A stretch of 64,000 nucleotides of DNA from Stentor coeruleus (taxonomy: Eukaryota; Ciliophora; Heterotrichea; Heterotrichida; Stentoridae): assembly GCA_001970955.1 (NCBI GenBank), contig MPUH01000152.1, positions 29,721 to 93,720 of the forward strand, given 5' to 3'. This document shows, one piece after another, positions 51,661 through 61,003 of this stretch. A model generated the notes under the pieces. That model searched no databases and had not been told where the DNA came from. It saw only the letters and a list, made by a program, of their open reading frames with translations. Numbering within the stretch: the stretch's first letter is position 1; each line of letters starts with the position of its first letter. A program made the position numbers and the translations under genes.

Positions 51661-53169
51661 TTATTTTTTACGTTGAACTTTCCTGAGTTTAGTAAGAGCA
51701 GTTGATATTTCTTTCATTTTCTTATAATCATCAAGTCTAAGGTTATCCAATTTCCATACTCTCTGTTTAGCTGGATTCATATCGTTATTCTTTAATTTTC
51801 CTTTAGCTGTCTTTTTAATCTCTTTAACTTCTTCACTTGACTTTACACTTTCATCATCTTCTTCATAGCCATCTTCATCCTCATCACCTGATTGGACTTC
51901 AATCCCTTTATTCCTCATAAAATTCTGCACGTATCTGTTAATTCCAGCTTTTCCGTCGCTTTTAAAATCAAATGGCTCTTCAATAACACTGAAATTTTTT
52001 ATCAATAATTCATACTCTTTTGTATGTAAATACTCAGGTTTTGGTTGATGATTTTTAGCACAGCAGCCTTTTTTCTTAATCGAAGTGTCAAACCTCACTG
52101 CTTTCTGTTGGCAGCACTGATAAAACCCAATATTCGACCCTGCATTAAATTTTGGTTCCTGCGAGTGATAACTACAATGGCCTAACTCAGAGCCAATAAA
52201 TGTCATATTACAAACTGCACAGTTAAAAAAAGGTAGTCTTCCCCATATCCTCCAATAAATCTCCTTCCAAGTCAATCCCTGTTCCTTTAAATACAATAAA
52301 AACTTATTAGCCTGCCAGTTTCTATCAGGTACATGCTCAGCGATAACATTTCCATGAAAATCAATAAAAATCGTTGCTTTTTCACAAACCATCCACTCAT
52401 TCTGTCTTGCCGTATACAATTTATTGCAATAAACACATCTACTAAGGGTGTTATTTTCATCTTCTAATAACTCTTCAAGTTTTTTCATATAAATTTTGCT
52501 CAAAAGTTTATCTTTTCTATCTTTAACCTCATCTAACAACTCAGGGTTTATATATTTTGCTAGTTGTTTTAAAAGGTTTTGGCTAAGGCAACTCATATCA
52601 ATAGGGAGTTTGACAACTTCTTCAAGGTTTTTTGCTGTGAATTCTAAGCATTGTTTAACAAGGTCATTCATTTGTAAAAAATCTGATGATATTAAAATTG
52701 AGATTACTTTAGGCATTTCTAGTTGGGGTTTATCTTTTGCTAGCATATATTGCATAAGCCATTCAAAAATTTCAACATCACAATGAACGCTTATTTCAAG
52801 GTCTTCTGCAGTTTGACAGCTTTGTAGATGACTTTCGAAATATTTCATTTTTGAGATTAGGACGGAACGAGGGCATTTAAAGTCTCGGTTAATTTTTTTA
52901 CCTTCATCACAGACGTGGATTATGATTTCTTCTTCATTAGAAGATTCGTAGAGATCTTTACGTTGCATGGGTTTTTGAGGCTCAGATAAATTTGAGGTCG
53001 GAGCTTGATTTGGTTTGAGAACAGGATTTAAAGGCATTTTGGAATCTACACCTTTTAGAGTTCGTCCTCGGGTTATTGATGTCCCAGAAATTGTCGCTTC
53101 TGGAAGGTTCCTTACAGGAGTGTTCCGGTTGTTTGAACTTGGAGGCCTTCTAAAACTTGATAAGAACAT
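51661..53169 (-). CDS. SANBR-like BTB-domain protein (KIAA1841 homologue)
   Basis: This 502-residue protein matches the conserved core of animal SANBR/KIAA1841. A divergent BTB domain starts at IIHVCDEGKKINRDFKCPRS and runs through ISVHCDVEIFEWLMQYML and VISILISSDFLQMNDLVKQC (about residues 60-165). A family-specific Cys/Trp-rich region follows: CVYCNKLYTARQNE, WKEIYWRIWGRLPFFNCAVC, then ELGHCSYHSQEP. The last part is acidic then basic (SGDEDEDGYEEDDE). The SANT domain that precedes BTB in vertebrates is not visible; the N-terminus is short and disordered. In mammals SANBR represses antibody class switching, which cannot apply here, so the ancestral function is open. ATG 53169 is used because the longer frame starts with GTG. 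Stop TAA. Confidence 0.85.
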   Translation of the reverse strand: MFLSSFRRPPSSNNRNTPVRNLPEATISGTSITRGRTLKGVDSKMPLNPVLKPNQAPTSNLSEPQKPMQRKDLYESSNEEEIIIHVCDEGKKINRDFKCPRSVLISKMKYFESHLQSCQTAEDLEISVHCDVEIFEWLMQYMLAKDKPQLEMPKVISILISSDFLQMNDLVKQCLEFTAKNLEEVVKLPIDMSCLSQNLLKQLAKYINPELLDEVKDRKDKLLSKIYMKKLEELLEDENNTLSRCVYCNKLYTARQNEWMVCEKATIFIDFHGNVIAEHVPDRNWQANKFLLYLKEQGLTWKEIYWRIWGRLPFFNCAVCNMTFIGSELGHCSYHSQEPKFNAGSNIGFYQCCQQKAVRFDTSIKKKGCCAKNHQPKPEYLHTKEYELLIKNFSVIEEPFDFKSDGKAGINRYVQNFMRNKGIEVQSGDEDEDGYEEDDESVKSSEEVKEIKKTAKGKLKNNDMNPAKQRVWKLDNLRLDDYKKMKEISTALTKLRKVQRKK

Positions 53170-53420
53170 TATATATTTATGAAATAGGATAAGGATAAGC
53201 CTAGTTTTGGATAATTTTAAGAAAGTTTTATTGAAGAAAAACCTTTGATGCGACTTTTTATTATAGGGAAAATAGAATATCACTAAACATCAATAAACTT
53301 ATAACCAAAACTAATCTTACATTAAAAACTTCAATTTTAAATAAAAATAATATCTGTCTCTGATTCAATCAAACATAAATTCATATTCAAAAATGAATAT
53401 TATTTACAAAAACTAAGAAT

Positions 53421-53981
53421 ATGAGTTTTTTTGCTTTAATTCGCAAAAGCATCAGAGACCTGAATGTTAAAGAGCATATTGAAGAAATAAAGAAGAAGCA
53501 TCAAGCATCACTTGATCACAAGATGAAAATACGAGAACTTATGAAAAAGATAATAAGAATGTGGCTTAACGTGAAAAAATCTAGATATTGGAGGTAATAA
53601 AAACAAAGGCATTGGTCAAGACTAAAATTTATGCCAACTTCCTATGAAAAAATGAAATTTACTTGGAGAAAGGAAGTTGAAAGTAAAAGAAAGAAACAGA
53701 AGATTAATATAAAAATCAGTAGAGAAAAAATTACGCATAGGGCTTCTTTTAACGCAAATCAAATGAGGCTATCAAGAGAAACTTCAGCTAGAATCATAAA
53801 CGATCGTATTAGCAGAGAATTGCATAAAAAAGTTGCTATGGCTAGTCAGATAAAAAGGGTACTAGCTACAGGAGCGCAGTCTTCAAGAGCAAAACTTTTA
53901 CTTAATAGGATCTCATCAGCAAATCAAGTAAGATCTCAATCAAGAATGAGATACCAAAGCATCCAATTAAGTATTGATTAG
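53421..53981 (+). CDS. Basic helical protein, one intron
   Basis: Two same-frame pieces are separated by tandem TAA codons that fall inside a 15-nt intron (53594-53608). Joined, 53421-53593 plus 53609-53981 encode about 181 residues (MSFFALIRKSIRDLNVKEHI ... SRYWRHWSRLKFMP ... SRMRYQSIQLSID). It is strongly basic (Arg/Lys/Ser) and largely helical; the MWLNVKKSRYWRHW part looks like an IQ-like or amphipathic helix. No domain is recognised. ATG 53421, stop TAG. Confidence 0.78.
53594..53608 (+). other. 15-nt spliceosomal intron of basic helical protein gene
   Basis: It reads gtaataaaaacaaag and removes two consecutive in-frame TAA codons, joining YWR to HWSRL. Confidence 0.87.
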
Positions 53982-54678
53982 CTAATCGGATTAATATATA
54001 TTTTTTAAAACCTTAATCAAAACCTTGACTTAATACTATAATTTTCTTCTCATCAAAAATTACAAAATATATTTTCCCTCATATAAAACCTAGACTACAA
54101 GGCTTTATTTGAACATTTACTTTAAAGTGTGTAAGTTAATATCATTTTTTATTATATTATATCAAAAAAAAAAAAACTTATTTTAACGCTGATATTATCC
54201 GATCTTAATTTTGCCATGAAATATAAATTCAGCATAATCATGCATATTCCAAACTATAATATACTAATTATTTTCATATAAAACTTTATCTTTTGCATAT
54301 TTTATATCTATATTACTTATGTTTATTAAAGATAATTTACTATATATAGAGCAAAAAGTAAGATTTTTTTTCTTCTAATGAGATGATTATCCAAACACAA
54401 TTTCATATAATAAAAGCTATTTATTACTATCTATCTTTGTATCTCCATCAACAAAAAAATAAATCATTTCCTACACAACCCAAAGCAAAAATTATTCCTT
54501 ACACTGTTACACCTTTTCTCTAAGTTTAAATCCTTTGAAAGTTACTACTAAAAACAAAATCACATTATTATATATTTTAGATAATAAGAATACACCAATA
54601 TAATCGAGAATCTTTTTCCATACACTTTTAAATTTATCATTTTTATATCATAATTCTTATATACAAATTTCCCTATAA
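53982..54678. other. Intergenic interval
   Basis: AT-rich sequence with a 13-nt A run near 54,165. No gene or RNA is recognised; the last 200 bp are C-rich like other leaders. Confidence 0.55.
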
Positions 54679-55791
54679 ATGGCGGAAATTGAAATCCAAA
54701 CTTCACTAGAAAAAATAATCGTCAATAGTCTACTTTTACTTGGGTTTAATACATTTGAGCTACCTCGTGACTTGAAATTCAATCTTGAAATCGACACATT
54801 TAAAAAGTAAAAGAAAATTAGGTCGAATTCCAAAGCCCTTGAAGCTATCCTATATTTTTTATTCAACAAAATCTCACCTAATTCTTTAGGAAATTTTGTG
54901 TTTTCTTGGCCGCCAAGAAGTCCTGATATGAAACGAGAATTTAAAGAAGAGAGTTTTAAGCTTATATCAAAATATGAACAAGAAGGACTTATTCCTGAAA
55001 ACACTCTTCTTGGAAAGTCTGTGTTGGACTCAGCACAAGGGGAAAGGGTTTGGACTTTATTAAAAGTACTCACTGATGCAGCTATGAAATTAGAAATTTC
55101 TGGAGTAAATATACCATATTACCCAAACCTCCTACCATGGCAGCAAAATCCATCAAGTGCACTAAGAGGTTCAGTCCTCCGTATGAAAAAATCTCTACTA
55201 CTGCACACAAGGTCTTTCGCTCACACTTTTAACCAAAAAGCTCAAATCCTAGCTTCAAAACAAGCATCATGGACATCTCATAGTAAATTCCTCACCCAAG
55301 AGCATAAAACCTTAAGATCTAAATACGACGACTTGCTTACAAAAAAAAATAAAACTGATCCAAATACAATAATGATGGAAAAACTCGCAGCTTTAGATCG
55401 AGTTCCTCAAATCGATATGTTAAAATACATATGGAAAAACATAAAATATTTACATGAATCAAGTTTTGAACGTAAAGGACATGATCATGTATATAAACTT
55501 ATAGATAATGTGAATTCTTTAAGTCCTATAAGCGGAGATATTGAGGGAAATATTGAAAAATGGGGAAAAGAGTTGGAAAAATTAGCTGAAAAACTGGAAA
55601 AGGATACGAGGACTACTGGGATACAGAATTTTGCTATACAACTTAAAGAAGTTGTTGATATGTATAAAGTTCATCAGATACAACAACTTTTAGCTATAAA
55701 GATGAATAAAGAGGCTTTACAAGCTGAAATTGATCAGTTAAAAGAAAAGGTCAGTTCGTATAATAGTTTTAGTTTTCCAATAAATAATTAG
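54679..55791 (+). CDS. HAUS6-like augmin subunit, one intron
   Basis: Exons 54679-54806 and 54822-55791 encode about 365 residues. The N-terminal 130 residues follow the HAUS6 N-domain pattern: MAEIEIQTSLEKIIVNSLLL, then LEAILYFLFNKISPNSL, FSWPPRSPDMKREFKEESFK, and the SVLDSAQGERVWTLLKVLTD block equivalent to the family motif with SGERF. The remainder is coiled coil (FNQKAQILASKQASWTSHSK, ALQAEIDQLKEKVS). HAUS6 is part of augmin, which recruits gamma-tubulin to existing microtubules to branch new ones. The protein is much shorter than vertebrate HAUS6 (about 950) but includes the conserved part. ATG 54679, stop TAG. Confidence 0.75.
54807..54821 (+). other. 15-nt spliceosomal intron of HAUS6-like gene
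   Basis: It reads gtaaaagaaaattag; removal eliminates an in-frame TAA and joins DTFKK to SNSKALEAIL. Confidence 0.9.
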
Positions 55792-56216
55792 GAAGGGGAT
55801 TTGAGGATTTTATTGATTATCGAGTTTGGGTAATGCTTTTTTGTTGTGTATTAGAGGAAATTTGTAGGTAGGTTTGAGGAAATGGTATTTTTTGATGTAA
55901 AATATAGGGAAAAAATGATTGATTAATGAAGATGGAGAAAATTGTATGATAAATAGGTTAAGCTTTTTTTATGACTTATAGTTATTTAGTTAATATGGAA
56001 AATATATATTTGATAAGTATATTATTAATATTAGTATAAACATTCTTCATTCTAATAAAACCTCATTATAACTATAATAATACCTATCTTATATTAATTT
56101 ATATAAAAGCTCCTGTAAAACTATGCAAAAATAAATTTCCCTAATACTTTAAACAATAAATCTTTATAAGCTATTAAAACATATGAAAAAAACTGATTTA
56201 TAAACTCTAAATTGCA
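55792..56216. other. Intergenic interval with skew switch
   Basis: G-rich at 55792-55960, C-rich at 56040-56216 on the plus strand; no gene seen. The pattern matches other tandem plus-strand gene pairs here. Confidence 0.65.
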
Positions 56217-57575
56217 ATGAACTCTTATGTAATAGACATATCTAGCTCTAGGATTCAAAGCGCGATGCTAAATCTAGGCATAGAACCAAAAGAGCTAATC
56301 CGTAAAGTATTTGAAGACTTCGCCACAAAAGATTCTAAAGAAGAAATACAAATAGTTCGCTACAATTTCTTTAAAAGAAAGCAAGAAGAACTTGTTAGAC
56401 AAATAAAAGACTACATCAAAACTGAGATCATCCGAGGATTCGAAATAAACTCTTTAAGTAAAAACCAAGAAAGCTCAAATAACGATTTTCTCATAACATC
56501 CTTACAATTTCCTGAATCAAAACTCTGCTTAAAACCCAAATTAAAACCTATCGATATCATCAATAAAACTCTCTCAGAAGTCAAAGAAGCCATATCTGAA
56601 CAGGAAGCAATCGATAAAAAGCTCAAACGCGGCAAAGAGCTCAGAGAAAAAGCTAAGTCAGCCGTATCCAAAATCCGACTAAAATTATCAGAATTCAAAG
56701 AAAAACAAAAGGAAAATATTGAAAGAATTAAATACAATGAACAGAAAAATCTAACCAAACTTCTCAGATATACCACATCAGCATCCCCTAATAAATTCGT
56801 AATAAAACAAAAATTTACTCGTTTCAGTCAGTCACAAACAAGAAATTCTAGCAATAAAGAACTAGATATCGAAAGCCAAATAAAAAAATATGAACAAAAA
56901 ATGATTAAATCAAAAAACCTACACGATTTATCAAATTTAAGCAAAAAACAAGCCATGTCCAAACTGCTTGAAAAAGGTTTTAAGAAATCAAAAGTTCAAG
57001 ATTTAATAGAAAAAGAAATGAATGAAAAACTAAATAAATTAGTGTCTAAAAGCAAAACTTTGGAAAATAGGAAATTCGAAAATTTAAGGCAAAAAGAACA
57101 AATTAGATATAAAATAAGGGAAAGAAATGATGAGAAAAGGTCAAGGGCTCAGAGTAGGGTTAAAGAAAGAGCATTTTGTGATAATGAAAAAGCTAAAAGT
57201 CTTGAAAAAAAACTCCAGACTTCAAATAGTTTATTAGAAAAAAAACATTTTAATTGGAAAAGGGAAATGGAGATTAGAAATGAAATGCAAAGGCTTAAAG
57301 ATGAGGAAATGATGAATAATGCTGAAAGGAAAAAACGAATAATGTGATTATTATTTAGGAAGTTTAGAAGGGAAAATGTTATTGAGAAACAGAAATATGA
57401 TGATAAAAGAATTAGGGCTATGAAAAAAGATAGGGAAGTGGATGTTAAAAGGAAAATGGAAATTGCTATGGAGAATATGAAGGAGAAAGAAAGGGTTAGA
57501 GAGATGCTGACTGTATTGAAAAAGATTCCAGAAAGCAAAATATTGGGTCAAAAAAGTATGATTGGGAAGGATTAG
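56217..57575 (+). CDS. Basic coiled-coil protein, one intron
   Basis: The reading frame from ATG 56217 meets a TGA at 57345, but a 15-nt intron (57344-57358) removes it and the frame continues to TAG 57573-57575, giving about 447 residues. The protein is Lys/Glu/Arg-rich and almost entirely helical from about residue 110 to the end (RGKELREKAKSAVSKIRLKL, KKQAMSKLLEKGFKKSKVQD, QKEQIRYKIRERNDEKRSRA). The first 60 residues may form a small globular part (MNSYVIDISSSRIQSAMLNL then GIEPKELIRKVFEDF). That start resembles N-terminal segments of coiled-coil ciliary proteins, but no family is certain. Confidence 0.8.
57344..57358 (+). other. 15-nt spliceosomal intron of basic coiled-coil protein gene
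   Basis: It reads gtgattattatttag. Removal eliminates the in-frame TGA and adds about 72 residues of the same Lys/Glu-rich character. Confidence 0.87.
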
Positions 57576-57735
57576 AAAGGAGTTATGAGATTATGTGATG
57601 TTTGTTGTTTTAATTAATTATATTTTTTAGAGCTATTAAGGATGTTATTTTCTAGGTTTCGAAGCATTATGATAATTTGATATTCTTCCAAGAATATTTT
57701 TATTCACAAGATTATTTTGAAAATTTTTTTCTATA

Positions 57736-58701
57736 ATGTGCTTTATTAATGTAAAAGAATTAAAATCGCTCCGCACCAAGACACTTTTATTCTTTACCCA
57801 AGGGCCTTATTTCGGCAAGGTTTTACTTAACTCGCACATAATCGAATATCCTTTAGAACTGTCGATTTTTATTAGAGAACTAAGAAAACTAGACATTACT
57901 GATTTTCCAGTGATCTGCTATGACAACGATAATCTCAAAATAGCTAGTTTGGCCTTCTGGATCTTTGAATCCTTAGGCTATTCAGTTTATTTACTCTATG
58001 GCAACATTATGACATTTTTAGACCTAGGCGAAAAATTGCAAGACACATCAAAAGGGGATTTGCCTCAAAGCCAACTTCTTATGGAAATCGATATAAATAA
58101 ATTACCTAATGTAAAAACCTACGATTCTGTTGTCCTTGACCTGAACCAGCCTTTATATCAAGCTATTGGTTCTGATTTCAATCATCAAACCGTAAAAAAG
58201 TACCTTCACGACAACAATATCCCAGAAGACTTTGATGGATTTACCCTCAGTGGACAATATGCTGGGCTTATAGGTGCTTTATTAAAATACTTAGGTAACA
58301 ACTCTAACAAAATTTTTCTTGGGGAATGGAAAGACATAGATTTTAATAGAAGAGTTTCTTCTAGGCCTGAAACTTTCTATTCAGCTGTTGGTTCTGTTTA
58401 TTATGATGCTGAAGATGCACTTATTGATGAAGAACCTCAGAAAAATGAAGAAGGTAATACTGAGACTAAAAACCCTGAAACATTAGGATTAACTATAACA
58501 AATGAATCTATGATTGAAGAGGATAATATTAAGACTAAAAACTCTGAAACACTAGGATCAACTATAACAAAAGAAAATATTATTCAAGATAAAACTGTTA
58601 ATCCTTATAGCTCACCATTGATGATTAGTAAATCAAGTACCCAACCTGGAAAAAATGATGATGATTTTCAGGGGTATCATTGCAAGTGCCAAGTTATTTA
58701 A
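57736..58701 (+). CDS. Rhodanese-like protein with C-terminal CaaX-type motif
   Basis: This 321-residue protein has two alpha/beta segments resembling a tandem rhodanese (sulfurtransferase) fold. DFPVICYDNDNLKIASLAFW with SLGYSVYLLYGN lies at about 57-95, and DFDGFTLSGQYAGLIGALLK with GEWKDIDFNR at about 170-210. The position where an active rhodanese has its catalytic Cys reads SGQYAG, so the enzyme is probably inactive. Residues about 240-290 are acidic and contain two copies of a roughly 24-residue unit (ETKNPETLGLTITNES and IKTKNSETLGSTITKEN). The protein ends CKCQVI: Cys four from the end fits a CaaX prenylation box with a nearby palmitoylable Cys, suggesting membrane anchoring. ATG 57736, stop TAA. 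Confidence 0.65.
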   Translation: MCFINVKELKSLRTKTLLFFTQGPYFGKVLLNSHIIEYPLELSIFIRELRKLDITDFPVICYDNDNLKIASLAFWIFESLGYSVYLLYGNIMTFLDLGEKLQDTSKGDLPQSQLLMEIDINKLPNVKTYDSVVLDLNQPLYQAIGSDFNHQTVKKYLHDNNIPEDFDGFTLSGQYAGLIGALLKYLGNNSNKIFLGEWKDIDFNRRVSSRPETFYSAVGSVYYDAEDALIDEEPQKNEEGNTETKNPETLGLTITNESMIEEDNIKTKNSETLGSTITKENIIQDKTVNPYSSPLMISKSSTQPGKNDDDFQGYHCKCQVI

Positions 58702-59252
58702 TTAAGATTTAAGATGGGTGTGAAGAGAGTATTTTTTTAGTTTTTAGGAGTTTTTGATGTTTTTGGATTTAGGTTTGGGTTAGGATAATATAGAAAATAG
58801 GTTTAGATGTATTGTAAGATAAGTGAAATTTACATTTGGTTTATAGTTTATTTTTTGGATTTAGTTTAAGTGTTAGGTGATCGTATTAGGCTGATTAAGA
58901 TACTAATATAATAGAATATATAGTTTGATGCTATATTGGGTGTTGTAATTAGATATAGGATATATTTTATTAGATTTATCTCAATGTTTAATCTTCCTTG
59001 TCTTATAACTTATCCAAATTCAACTAGTATTCTTTTTCATCCTACAACACTTAATACCTTTATCGAAATCAACTTATCATTTTATGCAATACTCATCTTG
59101 ATAAACCCTTTACTAAATACAAAACCCTTAATACCCTTAATACCTTTAGCACCCTTAACACCCCATAGCCTTAAACTTAAATCTTTATCTTCCAGCCCAA
59201 AAATCCTTTCTAATAAAAATTTCATTTTTCTTACCTTCTTTATAATCTATTA
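58702..59252. other. Intergenic interval between convergent genes
   Basis: G-rich and C-poor at 58702-58900, C-rich at 59010-59250. No gene; the apparent frame at 58936 starts with TTG and has AT-driven composition. Confidence 0.6.
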
Positions 59253-59789
59253 TTAAAACCTTGAAAATTCTTCAAGAAAATTGTCCAGGCAGTTTGGTAC
59301 ACTAGTTTTTATCTGAGACAAGCCTTCAAATCCATATCTGTAATTTTTTTGTATCAAGTAAAATTCATAATCAATCCCTCTTGGTGATATTATTTCACTA
59401 CACTCAAAAGTGTTTGTATCAATACTAAAACTCTCCTTAGCATCAAAAAATATCGAAATATCAGGCAACCTATTAAAAATTTCACTCAAGTGAATATTTT
59501 TATTGCTTTTAAGCTTGTCGTGAACTTTAAGTTTTTTTTTCTGATCCCAGCTCCATTTGTATATCTGAGCCTCGCTTAGACCCGTTTTTTTTGCAAGGCG
59601 AGTCATCATTTCTTTATCCCATTCAGCAATTGTTTTGAATTCTTGTGAGAGGATATGCAATTGGTCCATACTTTTTCGTTTGCGTTTTTTGATTGATTTT
59701 CTTCGAGAAGACCTGTTTGCCCATTCTTTTAGATGAGAAAAATCTTGGGAAATCAAGTCAGTCTCTTCAAAAGTACTAGAGTATTTCAT
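59253..59789 (-). CDS. Divergent homeodomain protein
   Basis: This 178-residue protein has a homeobox-like domain at about residues 30-88. It has a basic arm (RRKSIKKRKRKSMDQLHILS), then helix 2 (DKEMMTRLAKKTGLSEAQIY) and recognition helix (YKWSWDQKKKLK). The WFxNxR core of classical homeodomains reads WSWDQKKK, so the DNA-contacting Asn51 is replaced by Asp, as in the KWxWDxKKK variant type I recall from protists. It is expected to be a nuclear DNA-binding protein, but base contacts may differ. The C-terminal 80 residues have no recognised domain. ATG 59789, stop TAA. Confidence 0.82.
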   Translation of the reverse strand: MKYSSTFEETDLISQDFSHLKEWANRSSRRKSIKKRKRKSMDQLHILSQEFKTIAEWDKEMMTRLAKKTGLSEAQIYKWSWDQKKKLKVHDKLKSNKNIHLSEIFNRLPDISIFFDAKESFSIDTNTFECSEIISPRGIDYEFYLIQKNYRYGFEGLSQIKTSVPNCLDNFLEEFSRF

Positions 59790-61003
59790 TTAAATATATA
59801 TATGGTGTTTTTTAAGTTTAGGCGGGGCATTATGATTTGATTTAAAGCGGTATAATATTTTGTAAAGGAATTACATGATAGAGGTTTAAGTTTTATGGCA
59901 ATAAGTATTGTTTGTATTTTTTTAAGCTTTATGGATTGTTTATTGTAAGATAATAATTTTTATATATTGACTAGACGTTTTTGAACTTCTTTTGCTGATT
60001 TTTTATATTTCACAAGAAAAAATCATGACTATATGCATATCAACCATTTACAATCAATCTGGATATAAAAAAAATACAAATGCACTATATAAACCTTCTC
60101 TACAATTCTATTGATGATATCTTATAACTTTATTTTCTATATAAAATCTAAACTATCCGAGTTTGAGAGTTTTGCACTTTACGCAATGTAGTCTTAGTTT
60201 AAAAATGAGAATTTTTAGAAGTTAATATGGAAAAAATAGTTTTGTATGATAAAGAGATAGACAGTATTAGGAAATTTACTTTAAAATTGTTTATAGGTTT
60301 TTATAAGCTTATTTCATATGTTTTTTTTAATCGAATTTTTTTCTTATAGCTGGTTTAATGGTGTTAGGATAACAAAGAGTACGCTGATAATGTTAAACTT
60401 TTTTCCATTTTTATCCTATGAGATACTTTATAAAGAGAGAAACTTTGGAAGTCTGTGAGGATTTAAGAGTTATAAATATTGTGCTAGCAATAAATCTAGG
60501 CTGTTAAAGTAAAAGGATACTACAAATTTTATATAATAAAATTTTATGTTAGGATAAGGTGCAAAATAAATTTACTTTTAATACTATTTTTTAAGATAGA
60601 TTAAGAGCTAATTATATTTCAACTATGATTTTCATTAAAATTAGTATACGAATTATGCTAAAAATCATAGTGTCAGTATAAAATTATAAGATTTATATGA
60701 TTATCCTGAAATTTTGATTTTTTTATTATCAGTATTAAGGTATTTTAATTTTTTACATAAACTTTTAATCCTAAAACCTTAATACAATTTCTTCTAATTC
60801 AAACTAAAAAAATTTTTCCTAATTTTGTCATATAAATCAAATATCTTAACATAACAAAAATCAACTATTCCCAACCTAAAACCCATATTAAACATAATCT
60901 CCAATAATAAAATAAATTCTAAAATTCCTCCAATACAAATTTATCATATATTTCATTAAATGCATTTTTGAAATTCCTAATTCACACTTATCATAATAAA
61001 CAA
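59790..61003. other. Divergent intergenic region, 1.2 kb
   Basis: No gene or RNA is recognised. The last 250 bp before the PP2C gene are C-rich and almost G-free, the usual leader pattern. Confidence 0.5.

Noticed and set aside
58936-59256. 106-codon plus-strand frame between convergent genes
   Set aside because: Starts with TTG and consists of Leu/Ile/Phe/Thr/Pro as expected from C-rich, G-free AT sequence.
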